Shown piece after piece: positions 1 through 9,635 of a stretch of 64,000 nucleotides of DNA (positions are counted from its first letter, which is position 1; each line of letters opens with the position of its first letter). Under the pieces are notes generated by a model. It searched no databases. It worked only from the letters and a program-made list of their open reading frames with translations, and was not told the DNA's origin. The stretch is from Photobacterium swingsii (GTDB lineage Bacteria > Pseudomonadota > Gammaproteobacteria > Enterobacterales > Vibrionaceae): contig NZ_AP024853.1 of NCBI RefSeq assembly GCF_024346715.1, forward strand, positions 1,767,580 to 1,831,579, in the 5' to 3' direction. Both the position numbers and the translations under genes were made by a program.

Positions 1-360
1 GATGTCGCTTAAAATGTCAGCTGCATCGTAATAATCCCCACCGATCGATATTAAGCTAATGATAGCTGCCCAACATGTACTGAATACGCCCGCGTAGCTA
101 ATACTGGCGAGCTTCCAGTGTTGCTGAAAGAAGGGGATGCTTAAGAATTTAGCGCCAAAGATAAAAATAAAGCTGTTAACGATCGTGAGAAGAAAAAAGT
201 GATCGAAATAGCCATCCATGATGTCCGTCTTATCTATGCGAAAAGAGAAGGTCATCATCAATAGGAAAAACAGCGATACAGCAGAAGCCCAACGAAACCC
301 TGTTGATAGATTAGTAAGTGCAGCTTTGTCTACTCGAGCGGTTAGGCTGAGTTCATCCAT
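1..360 (-). CDS. Partial membrane protein (N-terminal ~120 residues)
   Basis: An open frame runs from an ATG at 360 leftward off the window edge with no stop, so only the N-terminal part is visible. Translation shows a short polar N-terminus (MDELSLTARVDKAAL) followed by three hydrophobic stretches at about residues 28-44, 55-75 and 85-105, so it is an integral inner-membrane protein. An AGGA lies about 11 bases upstream of the ATG. I recognise no family-specific motif. It is divergent from nrdD and shares the 361-672 intergenic region. The function is unknown. Confidence 0.6.
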   Translation of the reverse strand, partial: MDELSLTARVDKAALTNLSTGFRWASAVSLFFLLMMTFSFRIDKTDIMDGYFDHFFLLTIVNSFIFIFGAKFLSIPFFQQHWKLASISYAGVFSTCWAAIISLISIGGDYYDAADILSDI

Positions 361-550
361 GTAAAAAACATCCTAATAAAGTGTCTATCCATTCTACTTT
401 ATTTTAGAGATTGCAAGAATTTTTTTTGCTCAAAAGGTGGGTTGGAAGCGAATAAATTGTTTGACAAAAAGTGTCAGGAAATAAATTACATTTGGTTTTT
501 AGGAGTAGGTCAAAATCATCGTTCGATCCCTATCCGCTCTTTGTAAAAAC

Positions 551-564
551 TTGATATTGATCAA
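551..564. promoter_or_regulatory. FNR-type binding site upstream of nrdD
   Basis: The sequence TTGAT-ATTG-ATCAA is a perfect match to the FNR consensus TTGATNNNNATCAA. It sits 109 bases before the nrdD start, where an anaerobic activator would be expected. E. coli nrdDG is known to be FNR activated. The upstream membrane-protein gene is also divergent from this region and could share the site. Confidence 0.8.
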
Positions 565-594
565 TGTTTGTTTTCTCTAAATTCTGCCTAATAC

Positions 595-610
595 GCACCA
601 TATATTGTAG
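595..610. promoter_or_regulatory. NrdR box 1
   Basis: The 16-mer GCACCATATATTGTAG matches the NrdR consensus ACACWATATATWGTGT, with nine of ten core positions (598-607) correct. NrdR is the ATP/dATP-sensing repressor of ribonucleotide reductase operons and normally binds paired boxes. The second box lies 31 bp downstream. Confidence 0.7.
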
Positions 611-625
611 TGGTTGTTTGTAAGA

Positions 626-641
626 CCCCTACATTTAGTGT
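626..641. promoter_or_regulatory. NrdR box 2 (weaker)
   Basis: The core CTACATTTAG at 629-638 matches eight of ten NrdR core positions and is followed by TGT as in the consensus. It is 31 bp from box 1, close to three helical turns, which is the spacing typical of paired NrdR sites. Confidence 0.55.
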
Positions 642-672
642 TTTTGTGACAGTGTCATTATAGGAGTCTGCT

Positions 673-2793
673 GTGAACCCTGTTGTTATTAAGCGTGATG
701 GATGCCGTGTACCTTTCGATGCATACCGTATTAAAGAGGCCGTGCTGAGTGCTGCTAAGTCAGTGGAAGTGATGGATCAAGCCTATGCTGCATCTGTTGC
801 TGACGGTGTGCTTTCACAGTTTATGTCAGCAGAAGAAGTGGAAATTCACGCTATCCAAGATGCGGTTGAAAACCACCTAATGGCAGGACCACATAAAGAG
901 GTGGCGCGTGCATACATTGAGTACCGTCACGACCGCGATCTTTCACGTGAAAAGAAAAGTCACCTAAATAATGAAATTCGTGGCCTGATTGAGCAGAGCA
1001 ATGCTTCACTGCTAAATGAGAACGCAAACAAAGACAGCAAAGTTATCCCAACTCAGCGTGATCTGCTGGCGGGTATTGTTGCTAAGCACTATGCAAAACA
1101 GCATCTGCTACCGCGAGATATCGTTCAAGCTCATGAAAATGGTGATATTCACTACCATGACTTGGATTACTCACCGTTCTTCCCTATGTTCAACTGCATG
1201 TTGATCGATTTAGATGGCATGTTAACGCATGGCTTTAAAATGGGTAACGCAGAAATTGATACACCAAAATCAATTTCGACAGCAACAGCGGTAACAGCAC
1301 AAATTATCGCGCAAGTGGCTAGCCACATTTACGGTGGTACAACCATCAACCGTATTGATGAGGTACTCGCACCCTTCGTGACTGTAAGCTACGAAAAACA
1401 CCTAGCGGTTGCGGTCGAGTGGGAAATTGCTCAACCAGAAGAGTTTGCTAAAAAGCGCACAGAAAAAGAATGTTACGATGCATTCCAATCGCTTGAGTAT
1501 GAAGTAAACACACTACATACCGCAAACGGTCAAACACCATTTGTGACATTTGGCTTTGGCTTGGGTACATCTTGGGAATCTCGTTTAATCCAACAATCTA
1601 TCCTAAAGAATCGTATTGCTGGCCTAGGTAAAAACCGTAAAACAGCGGTATTCCCTAAATTGGTATTTGCAATCAAAGATGGCTTAAACCATAAAACAGG
1701 TGATGCGAACTACGATATCAAGCAACTTGCGCTTGAGTGTGCATCTAAGCGTATGTACCCAGATATTCTTAACTACGACAAAGTGGTTGAAGTAACGGGT
1801 TCATTTAAAACCCCTATGGGCTGTCGTAGCTTCTTAGGTGCTTACGAAGAAAATGGCCAGCTAGTGCACGAAGGTCGTAACAATATTGGTGTGGTTAGCC
1901 TTAACTTGCCGCGTATCGCGCTACAAGCGAAAGGTGATGAAAACCAATTCTTCACACTACTTGATGAGCGCCTAAAACTTGCTCGCCGTGCCCTAGAAAC
2001 TCGTATCTCTCGCCTTGAAGGTGTGAAGGCTCGTGTTGCTCCTATCCTATATATGGAAGGTGCTTGTGGTGTGCGCTTGAATGCCGATGATAATGTGGCT
2101 GAAATTTTCAAAAATGGTCGTGCATCTATTTCACTGGGTTACATTGGTATCCATGAAACTATCAATGCTTTGTATGGTACAGACGAACATGTTTACGACA
2201 GCACAGAGCTACGTGACAAAGCGGTTGCTATCGTTCAACGTCTGAAAGACGCAACCGAGCAGTGGAAAAATGAAACAGGTTATGGCTTTAGCCTTTACAG
2301 TACACCAAGTGAAAACTTGTGTAGTCGTTTCTGTGCAATCGATACGAAAGAGTTTGGTTTGGTATCAGGCGTTACTGAAAAAGGGTACTACACCAACAGT
2401 TTCCACCTAGATGTCGAGAAGCAAGTTAACCCGTACGACAAAATTGACTTTGAAATGCCATACCCTGAAATCGCAAATGGTGGTTTCATTTGTTACGGCG
2501 AATACCCGAATATTCAACACAATGTTGAAGCGTTAGAAAATGTATGGGATTACAGCTACAGCCGTGTTCCTTACTACGGTACGAATACTCCGATTGATGA
2601 GTGTTATGACTGTGGTTTTACGGGTGAATTTGATTGTACGAGTAAAGGCTTTACTTGCCCTAAATGTGGTAACCACGAGCCATCTAAAGTATCAGTAACA
2701 CGCCGTGTATGTGGTTACTTAGGTAGCCCAGATGCGCGTCCGTTTAACTTTGGTAAGCAAGAAGAAGTTAAACGTCGTGTTAAGCACATGTAG
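673..2793 (+). CDS. nrdD: Anaerobic (class III) ribonucleoside-triphosphate reductase
   Basis: The enzyme reduces NTPs to dNTPs under anoxia using a glycyl radical that NrdG installs. The 706-residue product has an N-terminal ATP-cone (about 1-92), the large catalytic barrel, a zinc site formed by C644, C647, C662 and C665, and the C-terminal glycyl radical loop with G681 in RRVCGYLG. These positions coincide with the E. coli numbering. The start is a GTG preceded by TAGGAG at 661-666. The FNR and NrdR-type sites upstream fit anaerobic and dNTP-responsive control. nrdG follows after 87 bases that contain a hairpin. Confidence 0.97.
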   Translation: MNPVVIKRDGCRVPFDAYRIKEAVLSAAKSVEVMDQAYAASVADGVLSQFMSAEEVEIHAIQDAVENHLMAGPHKEVARAYIEYRHDRDLSREKKSHLNNEIRGLIEQSNASLLNENANKDSKVIPTQRDLLAGIVAKHYAKQHLLPRDIVQAHENGDIHYHDLDYSPFFPMFNCMLIDLDGMLTHGFKMGNAEIDTPKSISTATAVTAQIIAQVASHIYGGTTINRIDEVLAPFVTVSYEKHLAVAVEWEIAQPEEFAKKRTEKECYDAFQSLEYEVNTLHTANGQTPFVTFGFGLGTSWESRLIQQSILKNRIAGLGKNRKTAVFPKLVFAIKDGLNHKTGDANYDIKQLALECASKRMYPDILNYDKVVEVTGSFKTPMGCRSFLGAYEENGQLVHEGRNNIGVVSLNLPRIALQAKGDENQFFTLLDERLKLARRALETRISRLEGVKARVAPILYMEGACGVRLNADDNVAEIFKNGRASISLGYIGIHETINALYGTDEHVYDSTELRDKAVAIVQRLKDATEQWKNETGYGFSLYSTPSENLCSRFCAIDTKEFGLVSGVTEKGYYTNSFHLDVEKQVNPYDKIDFEMPYPEIANGGFICYGEYPNIQHNVEALENVWDYSYSRVPYYGTNTPIDECYDCGFTGEFDCTSKGFTCPKCGNHEPSKVSVTRRVCGYLGSPDARPFNFGKQEEVKRRVKHM

Positions 2794-2828
2794 TGCACTG
2801 ATATATAAAGAAATACGTTAAATCGAAT

Positions 2829-2861
2829 AAAAGAAGTGCCCCGTGCGCTTCTTTTGTTTTT
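2829..2861 (+). terminator. Hairpin between nrdD and nrdG
   Basis: An 11-bp stem (2829-2839 with 2845-2855, one G-U pair, CCCGT loop) is followed by GTTTTT. It looks like an intrinsic terminator or attenuator, so nrdG may be made by partial read-through or from its own promoter and reach lower levels than nrdD. Confidence 0.65.
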
Positions 2862-2880
2862 CTAGCTGCGAGGAAACACT

Positions 2881-3351
2881 GTGCACTATCATAATTATTA
2901 CCCTGTTGATGTTGTAAACGGCCCCGGTACACGTTGTACATTGTTTGTGTCTGGCTGTGTGCATCAGTGTCGTGGTTGCTATAACAAGAGCACATGGCGA
3001 TTAGATAGCGGACATTTGTTTACTCAGCAGATGGAAGATCGCGTTATCGCAGACTTGAATGACACCCGCATTAAACGTCGTGGTTTGTCGCTTTCTGGTG
3101 GTGATCCCTTGCATCCACAAAACGTTGCCGCAGTACTTCAGTTGGTTAAACGTGTCCGCAGTGAATGTCCAGACAAGGACATTTGGTTATGGTCGGGATA
3201 CTTACTCAATGAACTCAGTGATGAGCAACAAGCTGTGATTGATTTAGTTGATGTGATGATTGACGGAAAATTTGAGCAAGATAAGCACGATCCATCGTTG
3301 GTTTGGCGAGGTAGCGAGAACCAAGTTATTCATCATTTTAAAAACTTATAA
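2881..3351 (+). CDS. nrdG: Anaerobic ribonucleotide reductase activating protein (radical SAM)
   Basis: This activase reductively cleaves S-adenosylmethionine and forms the glycyl radical on NrdD. The 156-residue length matches the family (about 154). The radical SAM cluster motif CVHQCRGC gives C26, C30 and C33, and the SAM-binding region follows as SLSGGDPL. The start is a GTG at 2881 with GAGG upstream. Its position behind nrdD is the usual arrangement. Confidence 0.97.
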   Translation: MHYHNYYPVDVVNGPGTRCTLFVSGCVHQCRGCYNKSTWRLDSGHLFTQQMEDRVIADLNDTRIKRRGLSLSGGDPLHPQNVAAVLQLVKRVRSECPDKDIWLWSGYLLNELSDEQQAVIDLVDVMIDGKFEQDKHDPSLVWRGSENQVIHHFKNL

Positions 3352-3550
3352 ATCATCCTTTTTGGTGGTAATTTGACCAGAAGGTGCGAAAACTAAAAAG
3401 TTATCCACTGTTTCTGTGTATAACAAAGGGGATTACTATCGTGAACTCGCCTTTATTAACATAGAAGCCTCATTTTTGGTTCAGTAAGCGGTTATAAATT
3501 CAACGTATTTTTTAACGGTGGCTGCTGTGCGTGGATGTTATCGTTAAATA

Positions 3551-3584
3551 AAAAAGCGCCAATCAGCAATGATAGGCGCTTTTT
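3551..3584. terminator. Bidirectional terminator between nrdG and sulfatase 1
   Basis: A perfect 10-bp stem (AAAAAGCGCC with GGCGCTTTTT) carries A and T runs on both sides. It separates two convergent genes and could stop transcription from both. Nothing else is apparent in 3352-3550. Confidence 0.85.
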
Positions 3585-3623
3585 ATTATCATCTATTGCT
3601 AGACGTAATTGGCTGATTGGCGA

Positions 3624-5189
3624 TTACTTCATTGTAGCTACTTTCTTTTGTAGCTCATCAAGTTGATTCATTTTGGCTTTCAGCCCCAGCGATTGGTAAT
3701 CAATGCTGGCTGGGTTCATGATTGCACCTTGCTGCATTGGGTAATCTGGCAGTGTTTGGAAGAATTCACCCAGCACGTCTTGAATTGGCACGAACAACCA
3801 CATGTTATCTGCCATCCAGCGTAGGTACATACCTGATTCATGCGGCGCTTTTTCGAATGGGTCGGCACGTAGGTGGATAATCTTCGGCCAGTTTGGTGAG
3901 AAGCGTACGGCGTCAGTGATATTGCCTTCAAGCGTTGCGAAGTGCAGTTTCCAATCATTCCAACGTACCGCATTTAGTTCGCCATTGGCAGTGAAATACA
4001 GCAATGAATCACGCGGGCCTTTTTCTTCTTTACCTTCGAAATATGGCTTGAAGTTGTAGCCATCAATGTGCACCTTCCACTCTTTACCATTGGCTTTATA
4101 GCCTTTTGCGAGTTTCTCTTTTACATCGTCAACACCAGCAGCTGCAAGCAAGGTTGGTAGCCAGTCTTGGTGTGCCATCATCTCGTTGATCTTAGTACCC
4201 GGTTTAATTACACCTGGCCAGCGAACAAGCTGAGGAACGCGCATTCCGCCTTCCCATGTTGTGCCTTTTTCACCGTGGAATGGCGTTGCACCGCCGTCAG
4301 GCCAAGAGACTGTTTCCGCACCGTTATCGGTTGAGTAAATAACAATGGTGTTATCGGCCACGCCAAGCTCGTCCAGTTTATCAAGCAGAATACCCACTTG
4401 ATCATCATGCTCTAGCATACCGTCAGCATAGATACTGATACCTGATTTACCTTGATACTTCTCTTGAAGGCGGGTCCAAACGTGCATACGTGTGGTGTTG
4501 TGCCAAATGAAGAAAGGTTTATCGGCCTTCACCGCCTTTTCCATAAATGCCAGTGACGTTTCGAGGAACTCTTCATCAGCATGTTCCATACGCTTACGCG
4601 TCATAGGGCCTGTGTCTTCAATTTTGCCGTCAGCGAAAGATTTGATGACGCCACGCGGGCCATAGTTCTTACGGAACTCAGGATCTTTCGGGTAGTAGTA
4701 AGTTTCTGGTTCTTCTTCAGCGTTTAAGTGGTAAAGGTTACCGAAGAATTCGTCAAAGCCGTGGTTAGTAGGCAGGTGTTTATCTTGGTCACCAAGGTGG
4801 TTTTTACCAAACTGTGCCGTCATGTAACCTTGGTCTTTCAATAGGTCGGCAATGGTTGGTGCCCAGTCAGGAATACCCTGATCGGAACCTGGCATACCTA
4901 TGGTTAACAAACCGGTGCGAAATGGTTCTTGGCCGGTAATGAACGCGGCACGACCTGCAGTACAAGATTGCTGACCATAGTGATCAGTGAATAATGCACC
5001 TTCATTCGCGATACGGTCAATGTTGGGGGTTTCGTAACCCATCATGCCTTGGTTGTAAGCACTGATGTTCCAGTAGCCGACATCATCGCCGAAGATAGCA
5101 AGGATGTTTGGCTGATCTGCCGCAACTGCTGCGCCAGACGTTGCCAGCACACCAATACTGACGGCCAGTTTGCTCATTTGGGTAGCCAT
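3624..5189 (-). CDS. Exported arylsulfatase (sulfatase 1)
   Basis: A type I sulfatase hydrolyses sulfate esters with a formylglycine residue. The protein begins with a signal peptide (MATQMSKLAVSIGVLATSGAAVA), then NILAIFGDD with metal ligands D35 and D36, and the modification site SCTAGR with C76. FGKNHLGD and YSTDNGAE supply further metal and sulfate contacts. Because the residue is cysteine, it could be converted by the anaerobic maturase encoded at 19871. A GGAG precedes the ATG. It is divergent from a close paralogue at 5614, and both share near-identical stretches such as FRKxxGPRGVIKS. The substrate cannot be told from sequence. Confidence 0.93.
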   Translation of the reverse strand: MATQMSKLAVSIGVLATSGAAVAADQPNILAIFGDDVGYWNISAYNQGMMGYETPNIDRIANEGALFTDHYGQQSCTAGRAAFITGQEPFRTGLLTIGMPGSDQGIPDWAPTIADLLKDQGYMTAQFGKNHLGDQDKHLPTNHGFDEFFGNLYHLNAEEEPETYYYPKDPEFRKNYGPRGVIKSFADGKIEDTGPMTRKRMEHADEEFLETSLAFMEKAVKADKPFFIWHNTTRMHVWTRLQEKYQGKSGISIYADGMLEHDDQVGILLDKLDELGVADNTIVIYSTDNGAETVSWPDGGATPFHGEKGTTWEGGMRVPQLVRWPGVIKPGTKINEMMAHQDWLPTLLAAAGVDDVKEKLAKGYKANGKEWKVHIDGYNFKPYFEGKEEKGPRDSLLYFTANGELNAVRWNDWKLHFATLEGNITDAVRFSPNWPKIIHLRADPFEKAPHESGMYLRWMADNMWLFVPIQDVLGEFFQTLPDYPMQQGAIMNPASIDYQSLGLKAKMNQLDELQKKVATMK

Positions 5190-5613
5190 AAAAACTCCAA
5201 ATTGGTTAAGAGTTAGAAATGAAACACAGGTAATTGCCTGTGCTGTCGTTGGCTAATAAGTTAATGATGTGATTGAAATTTGTCGCTTTATAGTGGTTAT
5301 AAACAATGGTTATAGCGGCTTCTTAAGTGACTGTATCTATTAGTTTTATCTTTTAACTCTAGGAAAAGAGCTTTCAAGTAAAGCGAGAGTTAGATCACGC
5401 ATGCCTATCTCAAATTTCCCCTAAAAAAGAAAGTTACGATTCATTGTGAATGTCTGGACAGTTTTATTTCCTGTGAGAGTGATCTGCTTTTGAGTTGAGC
5501 GGGTACAAGCATAAATATGCCTAACCTGTGCATGAAGTGATTCGCAATTGCTCATTATGTGAACTATATCTTTTTGTGCAGGAAGCTTATTTCTATTGGA
5601 GATAGAGGTTTAT
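5190..5613. promoter_or_regulatory. Divergent promoter region with direct repeat of TGGTTATA
   Basis: This 424-bp gap separates the two divergent sulfatase genes. It holds the octamer TGGTTATA twice, at 5294-5301 and 5307-5314, 13 bp apart in the same orientation. A related ATTGGTTA lies at about 5198 in the leader of sulfatase 1. The same octamer occurs upstream of the moxR-like gene and of the maturase gene, so it may be a shared operator. No gene is visible here. Confidence 0.45.
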
Positions 5614-7161
5614 ATGACAGCGAAATATGGCGTTAAACGCCGATTAGCGATTCTTGCCGCCGCTTGGATTAGCGCGACAAGTAGCAGCATCGCAGCAGAA
5701 AAACCGAACATATTGGTTATTTGGGGGGACGATATTGGGCAAACGAATATCAGTGCTTACACCTTTGGCTTAGTAGGGTATAAAACACCGAATATCGACA
5801 GTATTGCCAAAGAAGGCATGATGTTTACTGACTATTATGGTGAGCAATCTTGTACCGCAGGGCGCTCGACTTTCATCACAGGGCAATCGGTACTGCGCAC
5901 TGGCTTAAGTAAAGTGGGTTTACCTGGCGCAGATTTAGGCTTACAAGCAGAAGATGCCACCATCGCTGAAATGCTTAAGCCTCTTGGCTACATGACAGGA
6001 CAATTCGGTAAAAATCACTTAGGCGACAAAGACGAACATCTTCCAACCAACCACGGCTTCGACGAATTTTTTGGCAACCTTTATCATTTGAACGCCGAGG
6101 AAGAACCTGAGAATGTTGATTATCCGAAAGACCCTGAATTTCGTAAAAAATTCGGCCCTCGCGGGGTAATTAAGTCTTATGCTGATGGCAAGATCGAAGA
6201 TACAGGCCCATTAACGCGGAAGCGAATGGAAACGGTCGACGATGAAACCCTTGATGCTGCATTAGATTTCATGGATCGCGCAGTTAAAGCGGAAAAACCT
6301 TTCTTTGTTTGGTGGAATGCGACTCGCATGCACTTCCGTACGCATGTGAAAGCGGAAAACTCAGGGAAAACAGGGATCAGCTTTTATGCAGACGGTATGG
6401 TTGAGCATGATAACCATGTCGGAGAGTTACTGAAAAAAGTCGATGACTTGGGCATCAAAGATAGCACCATTGTCTTTTATTCGACGGATAACGGCCCTCA
6501 CATGAATTCATGGCCAGATGCTGGTTTAACGCCGTTCCGTGGTGAGAAAAATACCAATTGGGAAGGAGCGTACCGTGTACCTGCAATGGTGCGTTGGCCG
6601 GGCAAAATCGAACCAGGATCTGTCTCTAATGAAATCATGCACCACATGGATTGGATGCCAACACTGGTGGCAGCCGCCGGTGATGACAAAATTAAAGAAA
6701 AACTGCTAGAGGGTTATAGCGCGGGTGACAAGAAATTCAAAGTGCACCTTGATGGCTATAACTTCCTGCCTTATCTAACGGGTACCGAAGAAAAAGGGCC
6801 ACGTGAAGAGATTTTCTACTTCACTGATGATGGCGATTTAAGTTCACTGCGTTACCACAATTGGAAGATTGTATTTCTAGAGCAGCGCGCGAAAGGAACC
6901 TTGCGTATTTGGGCTGAACCCTTCACCCCACTGCGTGTACCTAAGATCTTCAACTTGCGTATGGACCCGTACGAAATCGCTGATGTGACCTCTAATACTT
7001 ACTATGATTGGATGTTAGATCGTGCGTACATGCTAGTGCCAGCACAAGCTTATGTCGGTAAATTCTTAGAAACCTTCCAAGAGTTCCCACCAAGGCAAAA
7101 AGCGGCCAGTTTCTCGCTTGATCAAGTGATGGAAAAATTGAAAGAAAACCCAAACAAGTAA
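5614..7161 (+). CDS. Exported arylsulfatase (sulfatase 2)
   Basis: This type I sulfatase is a close paralogue of sulfatase 1, of equal length and transcribed away from it. I start it at the ATG at 5614, five bases after GAGG, rather than the in-frame TTG at 5596, which gives 515 residues. A signal peptide ends near SSIAA, followed by NILVIWGDD (D39, D40), the formylglycine site SCTAGR with C80, FGKNHLGD and YSTDNGPH. The duplicated sulfatases probably act in the periplasm on related sulfated glycans or small esters; the substrate is unknown. Confidence 0.92.
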   Translation: MTAKYGVKRRLAILAAAWISATSSSIAAEKPNILVIWGDDIGQTNISAYTFGLVGYKTPNIDSIAKEGMMFTDYYGEQSCTAGRSTFITGQSVLRTGLSKVGLPGADLGLQAEDATIAEMLKPLGYMTGQFGKNHLGDKDEHLPTNHGFDEFFGNLYHLNAEEEPENVDYPKDPEFRKKFGPRGVIKSYADGKIEDTGPLTRKRMETVDDETLDAALDFMDRAVKAEKPFFVWWNATRMHFRTHVKAENSGKTGISFYADGMVEHDNHVGELLKKVDDLGIKDSTIVFYSTDNGPHMNSWPDAGLTPFRGEKNTNWEGAYRVPAMVRWPGKIEPGSVSNEIMHHMDWMPTLVAAAGDDKIKEKLLEGYSAGDKKFKVHLDGYNFLPYLTGTEEKGPREEIFYFTDDGDLSSLRYHNWKIVFLEQRAKGTLRIWAEPFTPLRVPKIFNLRMDPYEIADVTSNTYYDWMLDRAYMLVPAQAYVGKFLETFQEFPPRQKAASFSLDQVMEKLKENPNK

Positions 7162-7179
7162 TTTTCACCGCAAAAGTAA

Positions 7180-7201
7180 GGGCTCTTCGGAGCCCTTTTT
7201 T
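7180..7201 (+). terminator. Intrinsic terminator after sulfatase 2
   Basis: A GGGCTC stem pairs with GAGCCC around a TTCG tetraloop, followed by six T. It separates sulfatase 2 from the cytochrome gene, which therefore needs its own promoter or read-through. Confidence 0.92.
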
Positions 7202-7283
7202 ATATGGCGGCTAGGCTAATGACTTGTCTAAAAAGAAAAATCCTTTCTATCTTTGACTAGAGAACAAAATAACAAGGAAAGTT

Positions 7284-9608
7284 ATGGCTCAATGGAAGTG
7301 GGCAAGTTACTGGCAGGGCTTAATAGGTTTACTGGTGTTGCTGAGTGCGCCGTTATTGGCGCAAGAGGGCAGCCGTGAAAATAGAGCCGCGCAATTTGTA
7401 GGCAGTGATGCTTGTGTGGATTGCCATATCGAAGAAGTGGCAGCATGGCAGGGGTCACACCATGATATGGCAATGCGACATGCCGATAATGCATCCGTGT
7501 TGGGTGATTTTAATGAGCGCAGCATGATTCACCAAGGCGAGGAAAACCGTTTTTTCCGTAAAGGCGATGCGTATTGGGTCAATATTCAAGGCCCCGATGG
7601 TAAATGGCACGATTATAAAATCAGTTATACCTTTGGTTGGTCACCTCTTCAGCAATACATGGTGGAATTTGATGACGGGAGGTTGCAGCTTATACCGTTT
7701 GCATGGGACACAAGACGTGCAGAAGACGGTGGTCAACGTTGGTTTCACCTCTATCCAGATCTCACACCCACCGATGAATTTTATTGGACCAACACGGGGC
7801 AGAATTGGAATTTCATGTGTGCCGATTGCCATTCAACCAATCTTAAAAAAAATTACGATCCAGTCAACAATACCTATGCGACTACTTGGTCTGAAATTAA
7901 TGTGGGTTGCGAGGCGTGTCATGGTCCTGCTAGTAAACATATCGCGTTGGCTCAACAAGCCCAAAAGGCTGGAATTCCGATTCCATCAGAGTTTCATTAT
8001 GGCTTTGATCGCGATCTGTCGATAGCGGTGAAAGAGTGGGTTTACCAAGAGGGGCACAGTACCCTGCAGCCCAAAGAGGTAATGCCAACTCAGCAATTAC
8101 AGATTTGCGCCCAATGCCACAGTCGACGTACGCAACTCAATGAGACCGCTGATCATGTGAAAGGCGCATTGCTTGATAAATATCGCCTCAGTTTGATTAC
8201 CGCTGAGCTTTATTATCCTGATGGTCAGATTTTTGATGAAGATTATGTGTATGGATCCTTCTTACAATCACAAATGGCAGAGAAAGGTGTGACTTGTACC
8301 AACTGCCATGATCCTCACAGTGCTACATTGAAAATCCCTCAAGAAGCCGTGTGCAGCCAATGCCATATTGCATCGGAATACACACCAGAAAAACATACCT
8401 TCCATCAGGCGAATAGCGAAGCCTCGCAATGCACTAGTTGCCACATGCCTGAAACGACTTACATGCAAGTCGATCCTCGTCGTGATCACAGCTGGCATGT
8501 ACCACGCCCTGATCTCAGTCAGCATATAAAAACCCCCAATGTATGTACGTCGTGCCATCAAGATCAAACTGATCAATGGGCCGATAAACAGATTGCTAGC
8601 TGGTTCCCGAATTCTAAGTACCGTAGCCAGCAACATTTTGCGGTAGCGTTTTACGCTGATGCGATTGGACACCGTGGTGCACCTGATGCACTGGCGTATT
8701 CCGCGCAAGATGCCTCGTTGAGCGACATTATTCGCGCTTCAGCTTTGGAACGAATGGCTGGCAATACAGGCAAGAATACCTTGGTGTCTTTAGCGCGCTC
8801 GGTGAAGCATGACAGCGACTTGATCAGGTTAGGGGCCATTGCTGGATCAGCCGGGTATGCGTTTGGTGATCGCTGGCAAATCCTTGAACCTTTGTTGGAT
8901 GATCCCGTGTTATCTATTCGCGCTGAAGCAGCAGCGGCTTTGGTGGGAAGTTATCAACAAATGAACTCAGCGCAACGTGAACTGCTGCAACCGTCATTAG
9001 ATGACTATATGGCGATTCAAAGATTTAATGCTGATCGAGGGTTTGGTCGTACTAACTTGGCGAATGTTTATCGTGATTTAGGACAAACCGATAAGGCCAT
9101 TCAAATGTACCAAGAGGCAATCAAGATTGAGCCGTATTTTGAAAATAGCTATGCCAACCTAGCCGATCTTTATCGTGCTCAAGATGATGAAGATAAAGCG
9201 CTGAAGACCTTGTTAGCTGGAATGAAAGCGCAGCCAAAATCCAGTGCCTTGCCATACAGTGCGGGTTTGGCCTTGTTGCGTATCAGTAAACACCAACAGG
9301 CGACACAGTATCTCAAGCAAGCTGCGGAAACCGCCGAACGTAACCCGCAATATTGGTACGTATACGGCTTAGCGCTAGAGAAAACGGATGTGTTGGCAGC
9401 GAGTAAAGCACTCCATATGGCGTACCAAGTCGGAGGTAACCCACAACATTTATATGCTGAGTGCGAAGTCTTGGCACGTAATTATGCGCAAAGTGATATC
9501 GCTCAAGCTGAAATCGCACAAGCATTTGAGCTGTGTACCAATCAATTAGCAGGTGTTGCACCGCCTGAAGCAATTCAACAATTACAGCGTTACATTCGTA
9601 AAAAGTGA
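7284..9608 (+). CDS. Exported octaheme cytochrome c with HEAT and TPR repeats
   Basis: A signal peptide (to about residue 26, PLLAQ) precedes eight CxxCH heme motifs within residues 43-430: CVDCH, CADCH, CEACH, CAQCH, CTNCH, CSQCH and two CTSCH. HEAT-like repeats follow at about 440-570 and TPRs at about 590-740. The heme region resembles cytochrome c554/c'-like and related multiheme families. The protein should be periplasmic and carry electrons, while the repeats suggest a docking surface. AAGGAAAG precedes the ATG. It lies between the sulfatases and the MoxR operon, and a heme-less paralogue of its C-terminal half sits at 21204. The electron partner is unknown. Confidence 0.88.
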   Translation: MAQWKWASYWQGLIGLLVLLSAPLLAQEGSRENRAAQFVGSDACVDCHIEEVAAWQGSHHDMAMRHADNASVLGDFNERSMIHQGEENRFFRKGDAYWVNIQGPDGKWHDYKISYTFGWSPLQQYMVEFDDGRLQLIPFAWDTRRAEDGGQRWFHLYPDLTPTDEFYWTNTGQNWNFMCADCHSTNLKKNYDPVNNTYATTWSEINVGCEACHGPASKHIALAQQAQKAGIPIPSEFHYGFDRDLSIAVKEWVYQEGHSTLQPKEVMPTQQLQICAQCHSRRTQLNETADHVKGALLDKYRLSLITAELYYPDGQIFDEDYVYGSFLQSQMAEKGVTCTNCHDPHSATLKIPQEAVCSQCHIASEYTPEKHTFHQANSEASQCTSCHMPETTYMQVDPRRDHSWHVPRPDLSQHIKTPNVCTSCHQDQTDQWADKQIASWFPNSKYRSQQHFAVAFYADAIGHRGAPDALAYSAQDASLSDIIRASALERMAGNTGKNTLVSLARSVKHDSDLIRLGAIAGSAGYAFGDRWQILEPLLDDPVLSIRAEAAAALVGSYQQMNSAQRELLQPSLDDYMAIQRFNADRGFGRTNLANVYRDLGQTDKAIQMYQEAIKIEPYFENSYANLADLYRAQDDEDKALKTLLAGMKAQPKSSALPYSAGLALLRISKHQQATQYLKQAAETAERNPQYWYVYGLALEKTDVLAASKALHMAYQVGGNPQHLYAECEVLARNYAQSDIAQAEIAQAFELCTNQLAGVAPPEAIQQLQRYIRKK

Positions 9609-9635
9609 TCGCATTGTCGCGCAGTCAGTATGAGT

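Noticed and set aside
5451..5460. TGTCTGGACA inverted repeat before sulfatase 2
   Set aside because: Only four base pairs per arm; too weak to call an operator.
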